From Runella sp. CRIBMP (GTDB lineage Bacteria; Bacteroidota; Bacteroidia; Cytophagales; Spirosomataceae): 64,000 bases of DNA. The notes under the pieces were generated by a model. The model was not told where the DNA came from. It saw only the letters and a program-made list of their open reading frames with translations, and did not search any database. The DNA lies in assembly GCF_009905605.1 (NCBI RefSeq), contig NZ_JAAAKZ010000002.1, positions 682,001 through 746,000 of the forward strand, written 5' to 3'. Below are positions 17,614 through 25,804 of the stretch, piece by piece. The position numbers and the translations under genes are program-made. Each line of letters opens with the position of its first letter. Positions within the stretch are counted from its first letter, which is position 1.

Positions 17614-19179
17614 ATGAAAATCAATAAAATATATTTCATTTTTGCCATTGCCGCTCTGTCCATGAGTAGCTGCCAAACCTTCCAAGAGTTGGAAACCAAC
17701 CCCAACGTTCCTGCAAGCTCACCTGCAAACTTGGTATTCAATGGTATCCTTAATAGCATGACCGAACGTCCTTGGGGCAAAGACACCCGTTGGAATCAGT
17801 TTTATACCATCAATTATAACTATTACGGCAACAACGAATACGACTGGACTACGTCGGGCACTTATTTTGACGCGCTTAAAAACGTGGTAAAAATGGAGGA
17901 AGAAGCCAAAAAATCGACGGGAAAAGACTTAAATCCGTACGCGGCACTGGGTAAATTTTTTAAGGCTTACTTCTTCGTGTGGATGACGCAACGCCTCGGC
18001 GACCTCCCCATGAATGAAGCACTGAAAGGCACCGAAAATACCAGCCCTAAATACAATACGCAAAAGGAAATCTACGCGCAAGCGCTCAAATGGCTCGATG
18101 AATCAAACGATGACTTGACCAAATTGATTGCCGCAGGAGATATTTCATTGCAAGGCGATATTTACTTGAGCAACAATCTTCGGGCTTGGCAAAAAGTGGT
18201 AAATACCTTCAAACTACGCGTGCTGGTTTCGTTGAGCAAGAAAGAAAGCGACGCAGAGCTAAACATCAAAGGTAAATTTGCCGAAGTAATCAACAATCCT
18301 GCTAAATACCCAATCATGACGGGAATGGCCGACAATATGGCCTACAAGTACAATGCTACGTACAACAAATACCCCATCAACCCCGACAATTTCGGGTTTG
18401 ATGCCACGCGCCAGCAAATGTCAACGACCAACATAGACCTCCTTAAAGCGACCCAAGACCCGCGTCTTTTCTACATTGCTGAGCCCGCAGAAGCCCAGTT
18501 GAAAAAAGGCCTCGCCCAAACTGACTTCGCCGCATTTGTGGGTGCGAATCCCGCCGAAAGCTTGGATGATATGTCAACAAAAGCACTGGCTGGACAGTAT
18601 TCGTACATCAACCGTAACCGTTATTACAAAAACTATTCTCCCGAAGCAACCATCCAAATCGGCTACATCGAAATGTGTTTCAACATTGCCGAAGCCGCCA
18701 ACCGGGGCTGGGTTACGGCAAACGCCGAAGATTGGTACACAAAGGGAATTCAGGCTTCTCAAGGATTTTTTGAGATCAAGAACGGGGAAAATAGTGTCGT
18801 ATTGGAAACCCGCAACGGAGCCAATGCTTCGTTGGCATCTTATACCATCAAATTTAATTTCGCCGACTTTTACGCCCAACCTTCGGTAAAATACGCTGGC
18901 AACAACGCAAAAGGATTGGAACAAATCAACAATCAAAAATACCTTGGCTTTTTTATGAACTCAGGGATGGAGGCCTTCTACAACTGGCGTCGTACTGGTT
19001 TCCCAGCCAATTTTGCCAAGGGCGGGCCAGGAACCGGCAATTCTGGCGTCATTCCGCGCCGTTGGTTATATCCAAACTCAGAGCGTATCTACAACGAAGC
19101 CAACTATAAAACTGCGGTACAAGCTCAATTCGGCAAAGCTACTGAGAGCATCAATGATGAGCTTTGGCTTTTGAAATAA
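17614..19179 (+). CDS. SusD/RagB-family surface lipoprotein
   Basis: 521-residue substrate-capturing lipoprotein that caps the SusC barrel. Signal peptide with lipobox ending in Cys20 (ALSMSSC). The TPR-rich SusD fold is recognised from QELETNPN near the start, the AYFFVWMTQRLGDLP segment (about 116-130), which is the classic SusD 'xxWGDLP' site, and the conserved C-terminal end (NSGMEAFYNWRRTGFP and the RRWLYPNSE segment) of the SusD-like_2 group. Located 60 bp after SusC and followed by a terminator hairpin (19205-19245), so SusCD may be made in excess over the downstream phosphoesterase. Confidence 0.94.
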   Translation: MKINKIYFIFAIAALSMSSCQTFQELETNPNVPASSPANLVFNGILNSMTERPWGKDTRWNQFYTINYNYYGNNEYDWTTSGTYFDALKNVVKMEEEAKKSTGKDLNPYAALGKFFKAYFFVWMTQRLGDLPMNEALKGTENTSPKYNTQKEIYAQALKWLDESNDDLTKLIAAGDISLQGDIYLSNNLRAWQKVVNTFKLRVLVSLSKKESDAELNIKGKFAEVINNPAKYPIMTGMADNMAYKYNATYNKYPINPDNFGFDATRQQMSTTNIDLLKATQDPRLFYIAEPAEAQLKKGLAQTDFAAFVGANPAESLDDMSTKALAGQYSYINRNRYYKNYSPEATIQIGYIEMCFNIAEAANRGWVTANAEDWYTKGIQASQGFFEIKNGENSVVLETRNGANASLASYTIKFNFADFYAQPSVKYAGNNAKGLEQINNQKYLGFFMNSGMEAFYNWRRTGFPANFAKGGPGTGNSGVIPRRWLYPNSERIYNEANYKTAVQAQFGKATESINDELWLLK

Positions 19180-19204
19180 TTTTTTTAATAGGTTAAGAAT
19201 GCAC

Positions 19205-19245
19205 AATAAAGTGGGAGATTGTTTATCTCCTGCTTTATTTTTTTT
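19205..19245 (+). terminator. Terminator/attenuator after SusD
   Basis: AATAAAG-GGGAGAT pairs with ATCTCC-GCTTTATT around a short loop, followed by a run of T. It lies 26 bp after the SusD stop and just upstream of the phosphoesterase start (19268), so read-through rather than a new promoter probably feeds the next gene. Confidence 0.75.
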
Positions 19246-19267
19246 GTTAATAAACTCCTGACCATAT

Positions 19268-21982
19268 ATGCGTTTCTTTTTTTCCTTTTCCCTTATACTT
19301 TCCCCCCTTTTGCTAACGGCTCAACTCCGTACAATCAAAACCCTTCAAGTACCGAGCCGAGCTGAGTATTGCAAAATTGACACCACAGGGGGCTACTCAG
19401 TACTGCCCAGTGGGCGGCGGGTTACGCCCGTAGGCATTACCCTCCGCATCACCAACGACCCTTTTGGACTGGCTGTCAGTCCTGATGGGCGGCGGGTCGT
19501 GGCACTACACAGCGGCGCGGTTTCACTCATTGATGCCGAACACCCACGCCACGCCCTTCGCATTCCCGATTATGCCAAAACGTTGGCCGACCCTTTTAAA
19601 GGTGCCACGTTTTTGGGCGCTGCCTTTGCGCCCGATTCCAGAATTGTGTATTTGAGCGGCGGAGACAAGGGGAATGTCGTCATTTTTGACACCGAAAAAA
19701 AGGAGAAAATTGACGATATTTCACTCAACCAACCCGTTAACGGTCAGCAATTTGAAGAAAGTTTTACATCTGACTTAGTAATAAATTCCGCTAAAAATGA
19801 GCTATTGGTACTTGACCGGGCGCATTTCAGAATGGTGCGGATTGATTTGGCCACCAAAAAAATCACGGCTTCCATTCCCGTAGGGCGGCAGCCGTTTGGA
19901 CTTTCGTTAAGTCCCGACAAAAAATACGCATTTGTGGCCAACGTCGGCTTATATGAATATCCACTTGTGCCGGGCGTAACGCCCAAAAACAAAGACACCA
20001 TGATGCTGAAGTTTCCGCCTTACGGCACCTTCACCAAAGAATCTATCGAGGGCCTAGAAGTGGAAGGGCGGAAAATCCCAGGCTTAGGCAGCCCACTCGT
20101 ACCCGAAGCCATGAGCGTTTGGATGGTAAACTTAGCCACCAACAAAGTCACGGGAAAATTTAAAACTGGACATCAGATCGGAGAAATGATTGAGGAAGCC
20201 GAAATAGTGGGCGGAGCAAGCCCCAATTCCGTTGCCGTCGGAAAACGCTTTGCCTACGTTTCCAACGCCACCAATGATAATATTTCAATTATTGACTGCC
20301 AAACGCGCAAAATCGCGGGACATATCGCGCTGAAAGTACACCCAAGCATTGACAAGTACCGAGGATTGATGCCCTTTGGGATAGCCCTTACCCAAGATGA
20401 AAAAACGCTATACGTGGCCCTTTTGGGCTTCAATGCCGTAGCGGTGGTTGATTTGACCACCCGTCGCGTAAAGGGATTGATTCCTACGGGTTGGGGACCA
20501 ACCAAAGTAAAACTATCGCCCGATGAGAAAAACCTTTATGTGGTCTCTGCCCGGGGTTTGGGCGCAGGTCAAAACGGTGGTAGCGACTTTGTAAAACCAG
20601 ACCGGGGAACCTACATCGGCGACATTCAACTCGGGACATTCCAAAAAGTTACGCTCCCAGCACCCACCGAATTGAAAAAATGGACACAACAAGCCATCGA
20701 CAATACCTTTGAGACCGTATCAGTCACCGACGACGGCAAAAACCCCCTCCCTCCTCTGCCCGGCTCACGGACAAGTCCCATCAAATACATTGTGTACATC
20801 ACCAAAGAGAACCGCACGTACGATGAAGTCTTGGGGCAGCTTTCCAAAGGTGACCCAACGCTCGCTCGCTACGGAAAAAATGTGACAGTAACGACAAAGA
20901 CGGACACTTTGCGTCAGGTAGATGTGATGCCCAATCACCTGCGTATTGCCCAACAATTTGCGTATTCTGATAATTTTTACTGCGATTCGGATGCATCCAT
21001 TCACGGCCACCATTGGATGATGGGCGTCATCCCCAACGAATGGGTCGAAGCCAATTCCAATCACTCTTCGAGCTTCAATGCATTCTCTAAAGCACCCGGA
21101 CGGCGCTTTCCAAAAGCAACGGGCGGAATTGACCCCGAAGACTACAACGAAACTGGCGGACTATGGGAAGCCTTAGAACGCAAAAAAATCCCATTTTATA
21201 ATTTTGGGGAAGGAAATGAGTTTGCCGCCGTTGCGGAAGAATGGAACCATTTTGAATACGGCGCACGACAGCCCGTAGTGTTTCCTCTGCAAAAAGCTGT
21301 TTTTGAACATACCTCGCGCAACTACGCGGGTTTTGACATGAACATTCCAGATTGGCTCCGAATGGACCAGTTTGAGAAAGAGTTTACCGAAAAATGGCTG
21401 AGTCCGCAAAAGGGCAAAAAAGTAGATTTGCCCCGACTGATTGTCCTCCAACTTCCCAATGACCACGGCGCGGGCGTCCGTCCAGAAGCAGGCTTCCCGT
21501 ACCCCCATTCTTTTATGGCCGATAATGACATTTCATTGGGCCGAATTTTACAATTCCTTTCGCATACGCCGTATTGGAAAAATATGCTCGTTGTTATCAC
21601 CGAAGACGACCCGCAGGGAGGTGTTGATCACATCGACGCGCACCGCTCGGTATTGATGCTGGCGGGCCCCTACGTAAAGCGTGGGCACGTATCGCATACC
21701 CACGCCAATTTTGGGTCCATTTTGAAAGTAGTTTATAATACACTGGGCGTGCCCTACGTCAACCAATACGACGCCACGGCCTCCTTACTTCAGGATTTTT
21801 TTACGGACAAACCCGATTTTACGCCGTATCAAATGCTGATTCCTGACAAACGCATTTATGATGTAGACAAAGCGATGGAGATTTACAAAAAAACGTACGA
21901 CTGGAAAACCGCCAAGCCTGGCCCTAAAATGGATGACCCCAATGAGCAGCGCAAGGAGCATTATCGGCAGCAGAATAACTAA
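19268..21982 (+). CDS. Secreted beta-propeller/phosphoesterase fusion
   Basis: 904 residues with a cleavable signal peptide (LILSPLLLTAQ). Residues about 45-455 are YVTN/lactonase-type seven-bladed propeller repeats (for example LAVSPDGRRVVAL, LSLSPDKKYAFVANVG, VAVVDLTTRRVKGLIPTGWG). Residues about 505-880 are a phosphoesterase of the alkaline-phosphatase superfamily: ENRTYDEVLG (E514-N515) matches the ENRS/T-FD metal motif of phospholipase C/AcpA enzymes; NDHGAG at about 732 and EDDPQGGVDHIDAH (779-792) supply further Asp/His ligands. It should release phosphate or a phospho-alcohol in the periplasm or on the surface. Directly downstream of SusD, with a PhnZ-like gene after it. Substrate unknown; a phospholipid, phosphonolipid or phosphodiester would suit the neighbours. 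Confidence 0.9.
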   Translation: MRFFFSFSLILSPLLLTAQLRTIKTLQVPSRAEYCKIDTTGGYSVLPSGRRVTPVGITLRITNDPFGLAVSPDGRRVVALHSGAVSLIDAEHPRHALRIPDYAKTLADPFKGATFLGAAFAPDSRIVYLSGGDKGNVVIFDTEKKEKIDDISLNQPVNGQQFEESFTSDLVINSAKNELLVLDRAHFRMVRIDLATKKITASIPVGRQPFGLSLSPDKKYAFVANVGLYEYPLVPGVTPKNKDTMMLKFPPYGTFTKESIEGLEVEGRKIPGLGSPLVPEAMSVWMVNLATNKVTGKFKTGHQIGEMIEEAEIVGGASPNSVAVGKRFAYVSNATNDNISIIDCQTRKIAGHIALKVHPSIDKYRGLMPFGIALTQDEKTLYVALLGFNAVAVVDLTTRRVKGLIPTGWGPTKVKLSPDEKNLYVVSARGLGAGQNGGSDFVKPDRGTYIGDIQLGTFQKVTLPAPTELKKWTQQAIDNTFETVSVTDDGKNPLPPLPGSRTSPIKYIVYITKENRTYDEVLGQLSKGDPTLARYGKNVTVTTKTDTLRQVDVMPNHLRIAQQFAYSDNFYCDSDASIHGHHWMMGVIPNEWVEANSNHSSSFNAFSKAPGRRFPKATGGIDPEDYNETGGLWEALERKKIPFYNFGEGNEFAAVAEEWNHFEYGARQPVVFPLQKAVFEHTSRNYAGFDMNIPDWLRMDQFEKEFTEKWLSPQKGKKVDLPRLIVLQLPNDHGAGVRPEAGFPYPHSFMADNDISLGRILQFLSHTPYWKNMLVVITEDDPQGGVDHIDAHRSVLMLAGPYVKRGHVSHTHANFGSILKVVYNTLGVPYVNQYDATASLLQDFFTDKPDFTPYQMLIPDKRIYDVDKAMEIYKKTYDWKTAKPGPKMDDPNEQRKEHYRQQNN

Positions 21983-21986
21983 GGCC

Positions 21987-22012
21987 GCAGTGGGTGAAAT
22001 AACACCCACTGC
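21987..22012 (+). terminator. Hairpin after the phosphoesterase gene
   Basis: GCAGTGGGTG (21987-21996) pairs perfectly with CACCCACTGC (22003-22012) over a six-base loop. The T-rich tail is weak (CTCTCAATTTT), so it may only slow transcription before the PhnZ-like gene 52 bp downstream. Confidence 0.55.
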
Positions 22013-22064
22013 CTCTCAATTTTGACATAAATAACTACTTTTACTTCTCTAAATAAACACCAAT

Positions 22065-22616
22065 ATGCCTTCATCCATCACCGAAATTCGTCAATTATTT
22101 GAGTCACAAGGCGATGAACAATACTATGGCGAAGACGTAAGTCAACTCGAACACGCCGCACAGGGGGCTGATTTGGCCCGCAAAGGCGGCTTTGACAAAG
22201 AAGTACAGGCAGCGGCTTTTTTGCACGACATTGGCCATTTGATGCCTGCCGAAAAAGAAGAAGAACTCATGGAAATGTATGGCCGCAAAGACCATGAAGA
22301 AGTGGCCGCCGATTGGCTGCGCGACCAGGGCTTTCCCGAAAAAGTATGCATTCTTGTCGCCAATCACGTCAATGCCAAGCGTTATTTGACCTACAAAAAC
22401 CCCAAATACTTCGCGGGGTTGTCCGACGCGAGCCGCAAGACGCTCGAATTTCAGGGTGGCCCCATGCAAGCCGAAGAAGCCAAAGCCTTTGAACAAAACC
22501 CTTATTTTGAGCTTATTATCCAAATGCGCCGCTGGGATGAGGCCGCCAAAGTAACGGGATTGCCCAAACCTGATTTAGAAAAATACTTAAAATTGTGCGA
22601 GGAGGTGTTGGGGTGA
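22065..22616 (+). CDS. PhnZ-like HD-domain mixed-valent diiron oxygenase
   Basis: 183-residue HD-domain protein of the phosphonate-operon HDIG group (TIGR03276-like), which includes PhnZ. PhnZ cleaves the C-P bond of 1-hydroxy-2-aminoethylphosphonate with O2, giving glycine and phosphate. Metal ligands are all present in the right order: H30, H54-D55 (LHDIGH), H77 (KDHEE), H101 (NHVNAK) and D158 (RRWDEAAK). Tyr20 and Glu23 in the YYGEDVSQLEH segment match the Tyr/Glu lid pair that marks true oxygenases versus phosphohydrolases. Lys105 and QGGPM (130-134) also fit the PhnZ substrate pocket. No PhnY hydroxylase is in the window, so the substrate source must be another gene. It follows the SusCD-phosphoesterase genes on the same strand, 82 bp after the last stop. 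Confidence 0.9.
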   Translation: MPSSITEIRQLFESQGDEQYYGEDVSQLEHAAQGADLARKGGFDKEVQAAAFLHDIGHLMPAEKEEELMEMYGRKDHEEVAADWLRDQGFPEKVCILVANHVNAKRYLTYKNPKYFAGLSDASRKTLEFQGGPMQAEEAKAFEQNPYFELIIQMRRWDEAAKVTGLPKPDLEKYLKLCEEVLG

Positions 22617-22660
22617 GGAGATATTCTCCCCCACATTTTATCTCCAAATCTTTTTCCATT

Positions 22661-25600
22661 TCATCGTATTACCACCAGTTTATGGGTAATCCTTTTGCCT
22701 AAACCTGCGTCTATTATCACTAAATACATTCCCGTAACTATGTTTTCTAGGCCTATTTCCACTTGGGATGCGTTATTCGACAAGAGATACTGTCCGATTA
22801 TTTGGCCTATTGAATTGTATATTAACAACCGAGAAGCTGGTTCGAACGGAACTTTCGAAATGACCGTAAAATGGGTTGAAGCAGGATTGGGATAGAGGTA
22901 GGATTGATTGTTAACAAACGAAGGCGCTATCGCCAAAAGGGGCGAACGCAACGCCCACAGTTGTTTTCCCATGCTCCCTGCCTCCGCAATACATAAAAGA
23001 CGCTTACCGTCAATGACAAAATAACGAGAAGGAAAAGAGCTCTCGACTGAGGGTTGTAAGTCGTCGAGTACGCGGCTGTTTTCGGGAGTCCCGTCGGTGG
23101 TCCAGGGCTCTACGCCTCCCTGCATATCAAAGCTACTGACAATTAAATTGTTATTAAAAACGCCCCAACCTTCTTCGCCGTTATTTTCAACATCTCGCAC
23201 GTAGGCCAATTGGGTTGCTAATGAATCGGCGGTATAAAGCATGATGGGAGGATATCCAGTTTTGGAAGCCATCAATGCCTTACGCCCGTTAAAGGTTAAC
23301 GGGCGCTGGTTTAAAACAAAATCGCCCAGTTTACGTACTTCTGTCTGACGAATCAACCATGTCTGAGGGATTCTGCCATCCCATGACAAATAAAGGTCTC
23401 GACCATCCTGAAAAAATGAAAACACCCGAGTGTATCGATCATCTTGCGGCAGCAAGAGACTCGTTTCTAAGGTTTTAAGGTTTATTCTTTTACAATTTTG
23501 CCCTACAATGTAAAGCTCTCCTTCGTGTACAATCACCTTATCAGAATATGCCAATGTCGGTAATTCAGTAACCGAGGCCGCACGTGGGTTAAGCGCAAAA
23601 AAACGGCCATTGTCCAACTGAAAGGCGGCCATCTCATCTACCATAAATATCTCCACTATCTGCCGGGCACCACCCGCCATCACCTTCCTCAAAGTGAGTG
23701 AATTTTCATTTACAATGGCGGCATCTAATATCCGCGTTGGAGTGGCCGCGGATGTATAGGTAACGAGAACATCCGTTTTGAGCGCCTGTACACTAAACCC
23801 ACCGAACAACGAGCGGCTTACCTCTTTGGTCCCATCTAAAGTCCCATCGGTAGCCATTAGGGCAATGGTAGGTTCTCCGATACTGAAATCAAAACGAATA
23901 AAGCGATTGTAAAATACTTTGTTTGAGGTGGCCGCCCACGTTTGCTGAGGTATTACCCCTCCCCCTTCCAGCACCGTTAATTTTCCCTCAAAATCAACAC
24001 AATACAACGTTGAGCTCACCTTAATCAGCACTTTGTTAGATAATTGCCTGAAATCAATCCCCCAATTGTCATTGCTTCCAACCTTAAAATCAATGACATT
24101 ATTGCTGTTGCTATCATAAATAAACGAAACGTGAGGATGAAGAAACATTCGACGTTTTTCGCGAATAATCACTTTCATAGGTTCCATTCGCGGCCCCATA
24201 AAACGTTTTAATTCCCTCGTTCCCACGGGCGTTCCGTCACTTACCCAAATGGCACTTTCATTTGAACCAACCTGAGTTTGTAGGTATAAAAACGTGCCAT
24301 CTTGATACGTTGAAAGCACTTTTGATACTGAAAGACTCGGTATATCTTTTACTTTGGTGGTTCCGCCGATGGTTCCATCGGTTATCCACAGGGACGTTGA
24401 TGCAGTGGCGGTGGCTTCATCACGCGTCAGGAAAAAAACTTTTTTACCTACCCGTATTATTTCAAAATTATCATTCCCGACGGTTTTGATGTTTTTGACA
24501 ATGTAAGACTTGAGCGTCGCAATATCGGTTTTGTACAACTCTGTATCGCCACTCACATCCAAACGTCCTGAATGAACGATCGCATCTGGCAGTAGTTCGT
24601 AATAGGACAGCGCGACGGATACCTCTGCCAATTTCTCATCCTTTAAATTATACCATTTCGGAACATCAACGGCGGTGCTTCCGCCCACTAAAAGAGAATT
24701 CCCCACCTTTTTGAGCGTTGTAATAACATCAGGAATCACTTTCCAAGCATCGGCCACCTCAGTAGTTCCTGCTTTTTCAAAGTCGCGGATGACCAGCGCT
24801 CCCTTCTTTGAAATACCGTAGAATTTGGCATCAATCCACAAAAAGTTGCTTACTAAAGCTGGCAGAGCGGTTTTATCAATTGTTCGAAAGTTATACCCAT
24901 CGGTACTTTCTAACAACCGCACCGAAGGGCTATCGAAGTTGATGTGTTCTACAATCTGAATCTTATCCTCCTTTACCCGCATTTCTATCACGCCGCTAAG
25001 GCTAAGAGAAGTATTAGGATTGGCAAATCCCCTGGCGTAGACCACTTCGGCAGTAGCAGGGTTATTATTTTTAATCCGAACTATATGCCCATCATTGAAT
25101 GCATTGCAGTAATAATACAAATAATCACGCCAAACAAACATTTTCGGTTCTGAGGAAAAACTGCCAAAATACCCCACCCGTATCGTCCCTGTGGTCGTAC
25201 CGTCCGTTTGGAACACCGCCGAGCGTCCTCTGTTATTGAAGTACATTTTGCCATTATGAGGAAAAAAGCCAGCCCCACTTTTTCCCAATCCTAGGTCGGC
25301 GAGTTGGGTACTGCCTGAGGTGGAAGGATTAAGAACCCATATCTTTTGGGCCTGATCGGCAATGTAAAGTTGACCATTAAGCGGCATCAATTCTGTGATG
25401 GCAACACCCCACTGCGCCAGACGCGCGGTGCCGTTTGGCGTTCCGTCACTTTGCCACACAGCACATTGGCCATCGGCTTGTAAAGACGTAAAATAAAATT
25501 TCCCATCCGCCACCACCGTTGGATTGATGGTGAGGTCGTTGGCATAGTAAAGACCCGAACCAGCGCCAGGCACCACGTCTTTTAAGAGCTGAGTGCCCGT

Positions 25601-25801
25601 TTCGGTTCCGTCGGTCACCCACCATTCATCTCCCTGCTGATTTGTATTGGCAATAAAAAATATCTTATTTTCGAGCCGCACGAATTTGCGCGGATTGGAA
25701 GATGCATTGGCCAGATGTTTTACCGCAGTTAATTGATTTTGAGCGTATAACGCCCCCCCAACCAACCATAAAAAAGAGAGCAAAAAAAAGCGGTATTTCA
25801 T
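22661..25801 (-). CDS. T9SS-secreted ELWxxDGT-repeat protein (copy A)
   Basis: 1046-residue secreted protein. A signal peptide (FLLSFLWLVGGALYAQ) is followed by about 950 residues of beta-propeller-like sequence with at least seven ELWxxDGT-type repeats (EWWVTDGTETGT, AVWQSDGTPNGT, AVFQTDGTTTGT, SLWITDGTIGGT, AIWVSDGTPVGT, ALMATDGTLDGT, EPWTTDGTPENS). The last 80 residues (from LYPNPAST) form a type IX secretion sorting domain (type A), so it should be exported through T9SS and left on the surface or released. Its paralogue begins 3 bp away (upstream in transcription) and the two read as a tandem duplication. Function unknown; adhesion or a surface matrix role is speculative. Confidence 0.9.
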   Translation of the reverse strand: MKYRFFLLSFLWLVGGALYAQNQLTAVKHLANASSNPRKFVRLENKIFFIANTNQQGDEWWVTDGTETGTQLLKDVVPGAGSGLYYANDLTINPTVVADGKFYFTSLQADGQCAVWQSDGTPNGTARLAQWGVAITELMPLNGQLYIADQAQKIWVLNPSTSGSTQLADLGLGKSGAGFFPHNGKMYFNNRGRSAVFQTDGTTTGTIRVGYFGSFSSEPKMFVWRDYLYYYCNAFNDGHIVRIKNNNPATAEVVYARGFANPNTSLSLSGVIEMRVKEDKIQIVEHINFDSPSVRLLESTDGYNFRTIDKTALPALVSNFLWIDAKFYGISKKGALVIRDFEKAGTTEVADAWKVIPDVITTLKKVGNSLLVGGSTAVDVPKWYNLKDEKLAEVSVALSYYELLPDAIVHSGRLDVSGDTELYKTDIATLKSYIVKNIKTVGNDNFEIIRVGKKVFFLTRDEATATASTSLWITDGTIGGTTKVKDIPSLSVSKVLSTYQDGTFLYLQTQVGSNESAIWVSDGTPVGTRELKRFMGPRMEPMKVIIREKRRMFLHPHVSFIYDSNSNNVIDFKVGSNDNWGIDFRQLSNKVLIKVSSTLYCVDFEGKLTVLEGGGVIPQQTWAATSNKVFYNRFIRFDFSIGEPTIALMATDGTLDGTKEVSRSLFGGFSVQALKTDVLVTYTSAATPTRILDAAIVNENSLTLRKVMAGGARQIVEIFMVDEMAAFQLDNGRFFALNPRAASVTELPTLAYSDKVIVHEGELYIVGQNCKRINLKTLETSLLLPQDDRYTRVFSFFQDGRDLYLSWDGRIPQTWLIRQTEVRKLGDFVLNQRPLTFNGRKALMASKTGYPPIMLYTADSLATQLAYVRDVENNGEEGWGVFNNNLIVSSFDMQGGVEPWTTDGTPENSRVLDDLQPSVESSFPSRYFVIDGKRLLCIAEAGSMGKQLWALRSPLLAIAPSFVNNQSYLYPNPASTHFTVISKVPFEPASRLLIYNSIGQIIGQYLLSNNASQVEIGLENIVTGMYLVIIDAGLGKRITHKLVVIR

Positions 25802-25804
25802 GGC

